Assembly: GCF_016864375.1 (NCBI RefSeq)
Contig: NZ_CP069354.1
Coordinates: forward strand, 5,291,501-5,355,500
Source of the DNA: Microvirga sp. VF16
GTDB lineage: Bacteria > Pseudomonadota > Alphaproteobacteria > Rhizobiales > Beijerinckiaceae
Direction: 5' to 3'
DNA length: 64,000 nucleotides
Both the position numbers and the translations under genes were made by a program. Shown piece by piece: positions 1 to 7,380 of the stretch; position 1 is the first letter of the stretch, and every line of letters begins with the position of its first letter. The notes under the pieces were generated by a model. It searched no databases. It was not told where the DNA came from and saw only the letters and a program-made list of their open reading frames with translations.

Positions 1-936
1 GCGCTGAAGCTCACGATTATCGACCACGAGGGCAAGAAGCGGACGATGGAGAGGGGCGGGCAGCAGAGCGAATTCACGCTCCACGATCTACTCGATGAAT
101 TGCGCGTGAAGTATCCGGTGCTGTTCAGGCCGGCGAAGCGCGATGCATCGGCGCTTGCACAGGTCGACGAACCATCCTGGCCGCGTGCGAAGCCGAGGCG
201 TGACTGGTTGAATCTCGATTCCGGCGAGTCGCAGCCCATAGCCGAACCGTCCCATCCGCTGGAAGAACCTGAAGCCCGCCATCATGAACATGACGCAAGG
301 CTGCCGGTAGCGGACTGGCCACACGACACGCTCAAAGCCTCCACGCCCGACCGAGCCCCCGAGACCTCGGCGGAGGATTACCCGATTGCGGTCGCGGCGG
401 AGCATGAGCGGAGTGACTTCGGCGACATGCGCACGCATTCCTGGAAGCGACCGGCCTTCGCGCTCGGCGCGGTGGCCGTTCTCGCTCTCCTCGGCGTCGG
501 TGCATTCCTGTTCCAGAGCGACAATACGGCAGCGCCTCAAGTCAGCGCTGCTGCACCGGCCGCGTCCGGCCCGATCCGCGAGCCGGAGCCGGTGGCAACG
601 GGTTCGACGGGCTCATCCGGATCGCTGCGCGGCGTGCCGGACGTGATCGATACGGCAACCCTATCCCTGAATGGTGAAGTGGTGCGCCTGTTCGGCGTCG
701 AGTGGGCTCCCGGTGCCGGCAAGCCCGAAGACCTGACCCAGTATCTCAACGGCCGCGAGGTCGCCTGCGAGCCGGCGGGCTCAAACGACGTGTATCGGTG
801 TCAGGTCGGCGGACAGGATCTGTCGCGCGTCGTGCTGTTCAACGGCGGCGGGCGTCCCACGAGCGACGCGACGCCGGAGCTCAAGGCCGCGGCCGACAAG
901 GCCCGCGAGGCAAAGATCGGCGTCTGGAGCAACTAG
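1..936 (+). CDS. Membrane-anchored protein with degenerate SNase-like domain (5' partial)
   Basis: The reading frame is open from base 1, so the ATG at 46 is probably internal and the true start lies left of the window. From the ATG at 46, residues 1-135 are charged and proline-rich, residues about 138-156 form one hydrophobic segment (likely a membrane anchor), and a Pro/Ser-rich linker follows. Residues about 200-296 look like a staphylococcal-nuclease fold: a VIDTATL strand, RLFGVEWAP, DLTQYLNGREVAC, and a final AREAKIGVW helix. The usual VDGDT and DAPE acidic residues are altered, so catalysis is doubtful and a structural or binding role is more likely. The SNase resemblance is by eye. 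The stop codon TAG runs straight into a palindromic repeat. Confidence 0.7.
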   Translation, partial: ALKLTIIDHEGKKRTMERGGQQSEFTLHDLLDELRVKYPVLFRPAKRDASALAQVDEPSWPRAKPRRDWLNLDSGESQPIAEPSHPLEEPEARHHEHDARLPVADWPHDTLKASTPDRAPETSAEDYPIAVAAEHERSDFGDMRTHSWKRPAFALGAVAVLALLGVGAFLFQSDNTAAPQVSAAAPAASGPIREPEPVATGSTGSSGSLRGVPDVIDTATLSLNGEVVRLFGVEWAPGAGKPEDLTQYLNGREVACEPAGSNDVYRCQVGGQDLSRVVLFNGGGRPTSDATPELKAAADKAREAKIGVWSN

Positions 937-1143
937 CGCATCGTGCGGACCCGAAGGGCCGCGCTAACAATGCGCCAGCCAAGAGAAAGCGGCCCCTGGA
1001 TCGACAGGAGCCGCTGATTCCCCGCAAGCTCGCATCTTAGCGCATCGTGCGGACCCAGAGGGCCGCATCAACGATGCGCCGCTTAAGGGATTGAGCATCG
1101 AAATTGATCCCAAAAGTGGATTCCACTTTTGGGTCCGATGCTC
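934..1143. repeat. Three tandem intergenic palindromes (GCGCATCGT and GAGCATCG types)
   Basis: Two GCGCATCG...CGATGCGC-type hairpins lie at about 935-975 and 1040-1079. A third palindrome at 1093-1143 has CCAAAAGTGGA and TCCACTTTTGG arms framed by GAGCATCG and CGATGCTC. They fill the gap between two convergent genes. The outer edges coincide with the TAG stop codons of the left gene (934-936) and of minE (1145-1143). They may act as bidirectional terminators. The same elements recur near 3.3, 4.6, 40.7, 42.1 and 46.9 kb. Confidence 0.85.
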
Positions 1144-1406
1144 TAGGCGCTTGCCCCTGCAGGAGCCGGAATCTCGATTTCGATCTCGAGGGTCGAAATG
1201 TCGGAATCGCGGTTCATCTTCACCTGAACGTTGTCCTGATCGACCATGACATGACGGCGGACGACGGCCAGGATTTCTTCCCTGAGCTGCGCAACGAGAT
1301 CGGGCTTGCCCCCGACGATGCCGCGTTCGTGCGCCAGCAGGATCTGCAGGCGCTCTCGCGCGACGGGCGCGGATGTGCGCCGGTTGAAGAAACTCAAAAG
1401 GCTCAT
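1143..1406 (-). CDS. minE: Cell division topological specificity factor MinE
   Basis: MinE stimulates MinD ATPase activity and drives Min oscillation, so that FtsZ rings form only at mid-cell. The 87-residue length is normal. The N-terminus SLLSFFNRR resembles the membrane-targeting and MinD-contact segment, followed by ARERLQILLAHER, the typical anti-MinCD helix, then a C-terminal topological domain ending in ISTLEIEIEIP. The start overlaps the minD stop by four bases (ATGA), which implies translational coupling. It is the last gene of minC-minD-minE. A palindromic repeat directly follows the stop codon and is the likely terminator. Confidence 0.97.
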   Translation of the reverse strand: MSLLSFFNRRTSAPVARERLQILLAHERGIVGGKPDLVAQLREEILAVVRRHVMVDQDNVQVKMNRDSDISTLEIEIEIPAPAGASA

Positions 1407-2218
1407 GCAGCCCTCCGTCCGAACAATTTGCCGAACAGCCCCTTCTTGTCGGTGGGGATGGTGAGTTCGACGGTTTCACCCTTGAGCCGGCGCACGGCAT
1501 CGAAATAGGCCCGCCCCGGTGCGCTGGCGGGATTGTTCAACGTCACCGGCGAGCCGACATTCGAGGCGCGCAGCACTTCTTCGCTCTCGGGAATGATGCC
1601 GATCAGCGGAATGGAGAGGATCTCCAGCACATCGTCAACCTTGAGCATCTCGCCGCGCTCGGCGCGGACGGGATCATAGCGGGTGAGAAGGAGATGCTTC
1701 TCGATGCGCTCGCCCTTCTCGGCCCGTTCCGTCTTGGAATCGAGGAGGCCGATGATGCGGTCTGAATCGCGGACGGAGGACACTTCCGGGTTCGTCACGA
1801 CGACGGCGACATCCGCATGGCGCATGGCCATCGTGGCGCCGCGCTCGATGCCAGCCGGGCTGTCGCAGATGATCCAGTCGAACTTCTGGCGCAATTCATC
1901 GAGCACGCGGGCCACGCCCTCTTCCGTGAGCGCGTCCTTGTCGCGGGTCTGCGAAGCGGGAAGCAGCGAGAGGTTCTCCAGCCGCTTGTCGCGGATGAGA
2001 GCCTGATTGAGCTTCGCATCGCCCTGCACCACGTTGATGAGATCGAACACCACGCGGCGCTCGGCTCCCATCACCAGATCCAGGTTGCGCAGGCCGACGT
2101 CGAAGTCGATGACGACGACCTTCTCGCCACCATGCGCCAGCGCCGCGCCCAGAGCTGCCGAAGACGTTGTCTTGCCAACGCCGCCCTTGCCGGAAGTTAC
2201 GACCAAGACTTTGGCCAT
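1403..2218 (-). CDS. minD: Septum site-determining ATPase MinD
   Basis: MinD is a membrane-associated ParA/MinD-type ATPase that recruits MinC to the polar membrane. The sequence opens with the deviant Walker A motif SGKGGVGKTT carrying the signature lysine. DFDVGLRNLD and DSPAGIE follow as the switch/Walker B regions. The C-terminus GLFGKLFGRR is the amphipathic membrane-targeting helix. I chose the ATG at 2218 (MAKVLVVTSG), preceded by a GA-rich ribosome site, instead of an ATG seven codons upstream that family members lack; this gives 271 residues. It lies 17 bases after minC and overlaps minE. Confidence 0.97.
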   Translation of the reverse strand: MAKVLVVTSGKGGVGKTTSSAALGAALAHGGEKVVVIDFDVGLRNLDLVMGAERRVVFDLINVVQGDAKLNQALIRDKRLENLSLLPASQTRDKDALTEEGVARVLDELRQKFDWIICDSPAGIERGATMAMRHADVAVVVTNPEVSSVRDSDRIIGLLDSKTERAEKGERIEKHLLLTRYDPVRAERGEMLKVDDVLEILSIPLIGIIPESEEVLRASNVGSPVTLNNPASAPGRAYFDAVRRLKGETVELTIPTDKKGLFGKLFGRRAA

Positions 2219-2235
2219 TGTCGTCTCTCTTTCTC

Positions 2236-2958
2236 TCAATCCAATGTTTTCAGGATGATGGAGTCGCCATCCAGGTTCACTTGCACGGGCTGACCGAGGA
2301 ACTTGCCCCCCAGATCGTCAGCGGTCTTGTAGAGCCCGTCGATCGCAATCAATTCGGCTTCGAACTTCCGGCAGAAGATGCGGGCTTTACCATTACCTGT
2401 GCAGCCGGCGATGGCCCGGCCGCGCAGGGTACCGTAGACATGGATCGAGCCGCCGGCGACGATTTCCGAGCCCGAGGCGACGGAGCCCAGAACCGTCACG
2501 TCGCCTTCGGGATGCAGAATCGACTGGCCTGAGCGCACGGAGCCTTCGATGAGAAGCGACTTCTCCGGCACGGGCGCATCGCCGAAGGGCGAGGCTGCTG
2601 CGGCAACTGCCGCATTGGCGGCATCCGGCACGTCGATCTCGCCCGTAGGCTTGCCGCCGGTGATCGGCGGCGGCATGTCGGCATCGACATTCTCGGGAGC
2701 CGCGCCCTCGAGGCCGATGATGCGGATGTTGCGCATCTTGAAGGCTGCGAGGAGGAATTTCAGCTCGGACTTGGAAGGCTTTAAGGATGATACGTCGGCA
2801 ATGATGGGCCGCCCGGTGAAGAAACCGGGCGAACGTTCCGATACGGCATCGAGATCTTCGAGCCAGTCCCTCAGCGGCACTTCGGGCGCGAGGACCAGGG
2901 CCATGAAGGACCTGCCACGGAAGCGAAGAGAGGGACGGTTGCGAACGGCAATGGTCAC
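2236..2958 (-). CDS. minC: Septum site-determining protein MinC
   Basis: MinC inhibits FtsZ polymerisation and is positioned by MinD. Residues 1-110 form the N-terminal FtsZ-inhibitory domain (RPSLRFRGRSFMALVLAPE). A short acidic linker follows. Residues about 135-235 form the C-terminal beta-helix that dimerises and binds MinD (SGQSILHPEGDVTVLG, GGSIHVYGTLRGRA, then IFCRKFEAELIAIDG). The start is a GTG at 2958. A later ATG at residue 19 would delete the first beta-strand, so the GTG is preferred. It is the first gene of the minCDE operon. Confidence 0.95.
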   Translation of the reverse strand: MTIAVRNRPSLRFRGRSFMALVLAPEVPLRDWLEDLDAVSERSPGFFTGRPIIADVSSLKPSKSELKFLLAAFKMRNIRIIGLEGAAPENVDADMPPPITGGKPTGEIDVPDAANAAVAAAASPFGDAPVPEKSLLIEGSVRSGQSILHPEGDVTVLGSVASGSEIVAGGSIHVYGTLRGRAIAGCTGNGKARIFCRKFEAELIAIDGLYKTADDLGGKFLGQPVQVNLDGDSIILKTLD

Positions 2959-3237
2959 GGGAGTTCAGGTTCCTTTAATACCCCATGATTTCGACCGTTT
3001 ATGGTTAACGGACGGTTAAAGGAGCCGGCTGGCGCTAACAATTTTCGAGGAGAGCCGGGATGGGCCTGCGGTAATTCCGCGGCGTTAATCCGGGTAAACC
3101 CTGAAAGCAGGATAAGAAATTCCGCCATTTCAAGGAATATAAAGATAATTTGTATCTCTTTCGGACTATAATATAGCACTTCTTGAGTATTAGTCCGTCC
3201 TCAAAGCTCAATTGACCGAGCCTGACAGGAGCCTACG

Positions 3238-3273
3238 ATGACCCTGCTTTCGTTTTGTTTCATCGTTGCTTAG
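3238..3273 (+). CDS. Possible 11-residue hydrophobic micro-ORF
   Basis: An ATG at 3238 follows a good ribosome site (CAGGAG, 3225-3230, seven bases upstream) and opens an 11-codon frame reading MTLLSFCFIVA. The stop TAG is the first triplet of a palindromic repeat element (TAGAGCATCG). The product would be a short hydrophobic peptide. It lies about 65 bases downstream of a TATAAT hexamer. It could be a leader peptide, a membrane micro-protein, or the chance remnant of a gene cut by repeat insertion. No function can be assigned. Confidence 0.3.
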   Translation: MTLLSFCFIVA

Positions 3274-3342
3274 AGCATCGTGCGAAAGAGCGGTTTCGGT
3301 TTTTTCGCTGATGCGGACTTCGGTTCGCATCGAACGATGCGC
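3270..3342. repeat. Degenerate copy of the GAGCATCG/GATGCGC intergenic palindrome
   Basis: The segment begins TAGAGCATCGTGCG and ends ACGATGCGC, with CGGTTTCGG and TTCGGTTCGCATCG inside. The outer arms pair; the interior is diverged from the copies at 4.6 and 46.9 kb. It lies upstream of the TAXI-protein gene, which starts about 95 bases downstream. Confidence 0.6.
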
Positions 3343-3437
3343 AAGTTTGAAAGATAAGCATTTTTCAATCGCCGAGGACGAGCACAAAACGATCAGATCG
3401 ACAAACAGCCGCAAGGCTCATCCAGGGGAGGATGACA

Positions 3438-4601
3438 ATGTCGGGTCGCGTGAGTGCTTTATCGTCCGCGTGCAGGTTTTTCCGCCGTTCGTCCGTTCGA
3501 GCCGCCTTTGTCGCAGCCGCCCTCGTCTCCGGCACGGTCGCTGCAGCGGCCCAGACGGCGCCGGCCTTCAACCCGGCCCGCGCCAACACAGGCACGCTCG
3601 GCGTAATCTCGGGCGGCGCGGACGGCACCTATATCCGCATTGCCGCCGATCTCGCCAATGTGCTCGATGGCGAAGACCTGCGCGTGCTGCCGATGATCGG
3701 CCGCGGCTCGCTGCAGAACCTCCGCGACATCATGTTCCTGCGCGGGGTCGACATCGGCATCGTGCAGATGGATGCGCGCGAGCAGTTGAAGGCGGAGAAC
3801 CTCCAGAACGATGCGGTGCGGCGCTTGCGTTACATCACGCGCCTCTACAACGAGGAGGTCCATATCATCGCCAACCGGGAGATCTCCGACATCCGGCAGC
3901 TCGACGGCAAGAAGGTCAATATCGACAAGGCCGGCAGCGGCACCAACCTGACCTCTCGGCTGATCTTCGACAAACTCGGGATCAAGCCCGAGATGACCAC
4001 CTTCGACCAGGCCTCATCCTACGCGAAGCTGAAATCGGGAGAGATCCAGGCGGCGGTCTACGTGGCCGGACGCCCGGTTCGCGCCATCGCCGAGTTCCAA
4101 ACCGACGGACGTTTCCATCTTCTCCCGATTCCGTTCGAGGGAGAGATCGCAGAAAGCTATTTTCCCGCCCGCCTCGCGAATGCGGATTATCCGCAGCTCG
4201 TCGACAAGGATAAACCCGTCGAGACCCTGGCGGTCGGCAGCCTGCTTGCGGTGTTCAACTGGCCCGAGAACTCCGATCGCTACAACCGTGTCAGGCGTTT
4301 CGTGGATGCGTTCTTCTCCCGGTTCGACGAGTTCCTGCAACCGGGCCGGCACCCGAAATGGAAAGAGGTCAATCTCGCAGCCGACGTGCCCGGCTGGGAG
4401 CGCGTGAGGCCGGCGCAGGACTGGATCGATCGCGCTGCGGCGGCCAGCAAGCCTTCGCCTCAGAGCCAAAGCTTCGAGAGCTTCATGAAGAGCAGAGGTA
4501 TCGACGTTTCGGCCGAGCAGCGCGAGGTCCTGTTCCGGGAATTCCTTGCCTGGCAGAGCGACCGGCAAAGAGCCGCCCGCCGAGCCAGCCGGCAAGACTG
4601 A
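3438..4601 (+). CDS. TAXI-family TRAP-type solute-binding protein (orphan)
   Basis: TAXI proteins are periplasmic binding subunits of tripartite (TRAP) importers, usually for C4-dicarboxylates or related acids. After a signal peptide (residues about 20-38, ending VAAAAQ), the family core follows: TLGVISGGADGTYIRIAADL, LPMIGRGSLQNL, VDIGIVQMD, LDGKKVNIDKAGSGT and YVAGRPVRAI. An extra C-terminal stretch of about 70 residues (from LQPGRHPKWKEV) extends beyond the usual TAXI length. The ATG at 3438 sits six bases after AGGGGAGG and is preferred over the ATG at 3432. No TRAP permease gene is next to it. The TGA stop merges with a palindromic repeat. Confidence 0.85.
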   Translation: MSGRVSALSSACRFFRRSSVRAAFVAAALVSGTVAAAAQTAPAFNPARANTGTLGVISGGADGTYIRIAADLANVLDGEDLRVLPMIGRGSLQNLRDIMFLRGVDIGIVQMDAREQLKAENLQNDAVRRLRYITRLYNEEVHIIANREISDIRQLDGKKVNIDKAGSGTNLTSRLIFDKLGIKPEMTTFDQASSYAKLKSGEIQAAVYVAGRPVRAIAEFQTDGRFHLLPIPFEGEIAESYFPARLANADYPQLVDKDKPVETLAVGSLLAVFNWPENSDRYNRVRRFVDAFFSRFDEFLQPGRHPKWKEVNLAADVPGWERVRPAQDWIDRAAAASKPSPQSQSFESFMKSRGIDVSAEQREVLFREFLAWQSDRQRAARRASRQD

Positions 4602-4709
4602 GCATCGGACCCAAAAGTGGATTGCACTTTTGGGATCGATCCGATGCTCCCGTTCCTGATGAGCGCATCGTTAACGCGAAAAACCGGGCCACTTTCCGCA
4701 CGATGCGCT
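4599..4709. repeat. Composite two-module intergenic palindrome
   Basis: Module A (about 4600-4649) has CCCAAAAGTGGAT and CACTTTTGGGATC arms between GAGCATCGG and CCGATGCTC. A short linker leads to module B (about 4660-4707), GCGCATCGT...CCGCACGATGCGC. The first bases overlap the TGA stop of the TAXI gene. The same A-linker-B architecture appears at 40718-40832 and 46852-46961. Confidence 0.85.
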
Positions 4710-4780
4710 GAGGATCCAAGACAGGACGGAAGCCAAAGGCTGATCGCAAAGCCTTTGGCGACCACCGAAGGAGGTCCGAC

Positions 4781-6352
4781 ATGATTGGGCACACGAAATC
4801 CGGGCTTAAGTCTTTAACGGCAGAGTTGCTGACGACCACCTTGATCGGCATCGCACTCCTTGGACCCGCCGTCGCACAAAGCCCCGCCACTGGCAGCACT
4901 CCCGCGCGCGAGAGCTCCCTGGGCAAAGCAGAGGGGGCGGACAATCTTCTCACGCTCCTCCCGCTTCTCCTGACCTCGCCGGATCGAAGGAGACTGGCGG
5001 CTGACCTTGAGGTTTCCATCCGGACAGGAAACTTGAAAAAGGCGGAGGAGAGTCTCAACTCGGCTATCGAGGTCGGCACCCTTGCAATCGTTCTCGTCGA
5101 TCACCTGAACAATCCGGACCTCATCACCACTTTGCAAGGTCTCGGCATCCGGAACGACCCCCACCCGACGCCGGAATCGACGATCGTGAACAAAGCAGCG
5201 GCAGAAGTCTGCACCGCGCCTCCTGCAGCCGCGGCGGCCAATCTGGCCGACATGCAGCAGGCTCTGGAGCAGGAACGGTCCTTCAGCGCCATGGTGTCGC
5301 AAACTCTGACCGGCCTCATGCAGGAGCACAATGAGCTGGCGGCGCAGTTGAAGACGGAGACAGAAGCGAAGGCCGCTACAGCATCCGAGATGCAGCAGGC
5401 CTTGCAACGGGAGCAGAACCAAGGCGCCGCGGCGAGACGCGAACTGGAGAAGCTTCAAGAAGAACATCGTGCCCTGCAGGCTACCAGAGAGCAGGACAAG
5501 GTTTCCGTGGCATCGAATGCATCCGAACTGGAGGCGCTTCTGCGGCAAGAGCGGGAGCGGAGCGACAATGCTGCGCACCAACTCGCCAGTGCAGAGAAGG
5601 AACTGCTCAGCCTTCAGGCCTTCAAGGACGAGGCGATGGCGTCCGAATCAGCCAAGATCCTTGAACTCAAGAAGGCCTTGGTGCAGGCCCAGACCCGCAG
5701 CGACATGCTGACCGAAGAGCTTGTGGATACCACGGAGGAATTGCACGCGCTTCAGGAGTCCCATCGCCCGAGCGCCACGCCCGTGATGTTCCGTCTCGCG
5801 GCGACAGGATCGGAGCCTCCATTGGCTCCGCCCCAGCAGGAGGCGCCTCCTCAGGTCCTATCGCCTCCAGCGGCAGTCGGAGTGACAGCGTCATTGGTGG
5901 ATACTGCGCGGGCTCTGATCAATGGCACCTCCGCGTTGCCGTCGAAGGAGCCGACTTCGGTGGTGGTCGCATCCTTGCCCGAAGGCATTCAGCCGTTGCC
6001 GCTCGGCACGGCAACAGCGGCCCCGGTGAAGACCGAGGCTCCGTCTGGAACGGAACCCAAGGTGAGCGCACCGGTGGAAGCGCCCAAGGCCGATGAACGC
6101 CTGACGATGCGCGCGGAGGAACTCCTCCGCAAAGGGGATGTGAGCGGGGCTCGTCTTCTTCTTGAGCGCGCCTTGGATAGCGGCAATGCGCGCGCTGCCT
6201 TCCTGCTGGCGGAGACCTTCGACCCGAACGTTCTGTCCAGGCTGGGTGTCCTCGGCATCCGCGGCGAGCCATCCCGGGCGCGGGAACTCTACGCACGGGC
6301 CCGTGCCATGGGCATTGCCCAGGCTGGGGAGCGAATGGAAGCGTTGAAGTAG
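4781..6352 (+). CDS. Exported coiled-coil protein with C-terminal TPR/Sel1-like segment
   Basis: Function unknown. Residues about 15-37 form a signal peptide or anchor (LLTTTLIGIALLGPAVAQS). Residues about 130-330 are a long heptad-rich coiled coil (LEQERSFSAMV, LKTETEAKAATASEMQQAL, LLRQERERSDN, LVDTTEELHALQE). A Pro/Ala-rich linker follows, and residues about 440-523 form helical repeats resembling TPR/Sel1 (AEELLRKGDVSGARLLLERAL, ARAAFLLAETFDP, RARELYARARAMG). The start is fixed by AAGGAGG about seven bases upstream. The layout suggests a periplasmic scaffold, perhaps envelope or polysaccharide related; that is inference from domain type only. It has no clear operon partner. Confidence 0.75.
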   Translation: MIGHTKSGLKSLTAELLTTTLIGIALLGPAVAQSPATGSTPARESSLGKAEGADNLLTLLPLLLTSPDRRRLAADLEVSIRTGNLKKAEESLNSAIEVGTLAIVLVDHLNNPDLITTLQGLGIRNDPHPTPESTIVNKAAAEVCTAPPAAAAANLADMQQALEQERSFSAMVSQTLTGLMQEHNELAAQLKTETEAKAATASEMQQALQREQNQGAAARRELEKLQEEHRALQATREQDKVSVASNASELEALLRQERERSDNAAHQLASAEKELLSLQAFKDEAMASESAKILELKKALVQAQTRSDMLTEELVDTTEELHALQESHRPSATPVMFRLAATGSEPPLAPPQQEAPPQVLSPPAAVGVTASLVDTARALINGTSALPSKEPTSVVVASLPEGIQPLPLGTATAAPVKTEAPSGTEPKVSAPVEAPKADERLTMRAEELLRKGDVSGARLLLERALDSGNARAAFLLAETFDPNVLSRLGVLGIRGEPSRARELYARARAMGIAQAGERMEALK

Positions 6353-6356
6353 TTTT

Positions 6357-6378
6357 TAGCGCATCCCCCGATGCGCTA
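6357..6378. terminator. Short bidirectional hairpin between convergent genes
   Basis: AGCGCATC (6358-6365) and GATGCGCT (6370-6377) form an 8-bp stem with a CCCC loop. A T-run lies just before it on the plus strand. It separates two convergent genes and its right arm overlaps the TAG stop of the minus-strand gene. It looks like the core of the GCGCATCG repeat family used as a shared terminator. Confidence 0.6.
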
Positions 6379-6633
6379 GAACGGCACCCACTCGCCGCCT
6401 TCGGTGAGCGAATCCACGGCGCGCTCGAGCGCCGTGCCGGCATCGAGCAACTGCTGGGCCGTCTGCTGGATCTGCAGCGGCGGGCCGGGAAGGCCGGCCA
6501 CATGCTCGGTCAGTTCCCTCACCCGCTCGATCATGTCGATCAGGTCAGCCGCAAGCGCAGCCCTTTCCTCCGCCTCGGCGGCAGGGGGGCATCCTTGCTT
6601 CAGGCGCGGAGCGAGGGGGATCACGTTCGACAT
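6376..6633 (-). CDS. Small hypothetical helical protein
   Basis: I do not recognise a characterised family. The predicted 85-residue product starts MSNVIPLAPRL and is mostly helical with an acidic, Leu/Ala-rich pattern (AAEAEERAALAADLIDMIERVRELTEHVAGL). No Cys pair, signal peptide or membrane segment is visible. I chose the ATG at 6633; an upstream in-frame ATG at 6696 would add 21 residues reaching into the divergent regulator's promoter. Coding bias matches the surroundings, so it is probably a real cytosolic gene. Confidence 0.6.
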   Translation of the reverse strand: MSNVIPLAPRLKQGCPPAAEAEERAALAADLIDMIERVRELTEHVAGLPGPPLQIQQTAQQLLDAGTALERAVDSLTEGGEWVPF

Positions 6634-6736
6634 GCTCTGAAAATCTTCTTTTGTTCTCCCAAGAGCAATGGACTGCCCCGGTGTGATCCACAGCAAACCG
6701 CAGGTATGGGTCTTCCGTTTTCCCCGCTTGGACGCC

Positions 6737-6763
6737 TTGACTCCAGTATATTGGATTTATAGT
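6737..6763 (+). promoter_or_regulatory. Candidate promoter/operator of the XRE-cupin gene
   Basis: TTGACT at 6737-6742 and TATAGT at 6758-6763 are spaced by 15 bases (short). They enclose the near-palindrome CCAGTATATTGG (6743-6754). The start codon lies eight bases after the -10, so the mRNA would be almost leaderless, consistent with the absence of a Shine-Dalgarno. A palindrome inside the promoter fits autoregulation by the adjacent helix-turn-helix protein. Confidence 0.4.
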
Positions 6764-6771
6764 CTAGTTTC

Positions 6772-7371
6772 ATGGATATGCCCTCGACATTCAACGAGCA
6801 CTTGGCGTTGCGACTTCGCGACCTGCGGGCGGAGAATGGATTGACGCTGGACGGCTTGGCGGAGCGTACCGGCGTGAGCCGCTCCATGATCTCGCTGATC
6901 GAGCGCGGCGAAAGCAGCCCCACGGCGGCGGTGCTCGACAAGCTTGCGGCAGGCCTCGGCGTGACCCTGGCTTCCCTCTTCGCCGAGAAGGACGACACAG
7001 GCGCCTCGCCGCTCGCGCGCCGTGCCGACCAGCGCGTCTGGCGCGATCCGGACAGCGGCTACATGCGCCGCAACCTTTCGGCGCCCGGATTCCCCTCGCC
7101 GATCGAACTCGTCGAGGTGATCCTCCCGCCCGGCGCGCGCGTGGCCTACGACACGGGCCAGCGCGCTGCTGCGGTTCATCAGCAGATCTGGATCATCGAG
7201 GGTGAGATCGATCTGACCCTGGGCGAGGAGACGCATCATCTGGCCACCGGCGACTGCCTGTCCATGCGCCTCGACCAGCCGACCATTTTTCGCAACCACG
7301 CTGACCGACCCGCCCGCTACGTGGTGGCTCTCGCCACCGATGCACGTACCGGGTTCGGCACTCAGCGCTGA
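6772..7371 (+). CDS. XRE-family transcriptional regulator with C-terminal cupin
   Basis: A cytosolic repressor-type regulator. Residues about 8-63 are an HTH_3 domain (LRDLRAENGLTLDGLAERTG followed by SRSMISLIERGESSPT). Residues about 105-195 form a cupin barrel (ELVEVILPPGARVAYD, HQQIWIIEGEIDLTLGEET, HHLATGDCLSMRLDQP) that probably binds a small effector. This domain pair is common in regulators of amino-acid, polyamine and small-molecule metabolism. The following GNAT gene begins nine bases after its stop, so the two are very likely co-transcribed and the regulator may sense that enzyme's substrate. Confidence 0.9.
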   Translation: MDMPSTFNEHLALRLRDLRAENGLTLDGLAERTGVSRSMISLIERGESSPTAAVLDKLAAGLGVTLASLFAEKDDTGASPLARRADQRVWRDPDSGYMRRNLSAPGFPSPIELVEVILPPGARVAYDTGQRAAAVHQQIWIIEGEIDLTLGEETHHLATGDCLSMRLDQPTIFRNHADRPARYVVALATDARTGFGTQR

Positions 7372-7380
7372 GGAACTCCC

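Larger units (their letters stand above)
2959..3437. other. Divergent intergenic region between minC and the TAXI gene
   Basis: This 479-base gap is AT-richer than its surroundings between about 3110 and 3210. It holds a perfect -10-like TATAAT at 3167-3172 on the plus strand without a convincing -35 at standard spacing, a tiny ORF at 3238-3273, and a degenerate copy of the intergenic palindrome family at 3270-3342. The minC promoter should lie in its left part, but I cannot point to a clear one. I see no RNA gene here. Confidence 0.5.

Noticed and set aside
934..1143. Palindromic elements as insertion-sequence ends or MITEs with a transposase
   Set aside because: No transposase gene, no target-site duplications that I can see; they look like REP/RIME-type non-coding elements.
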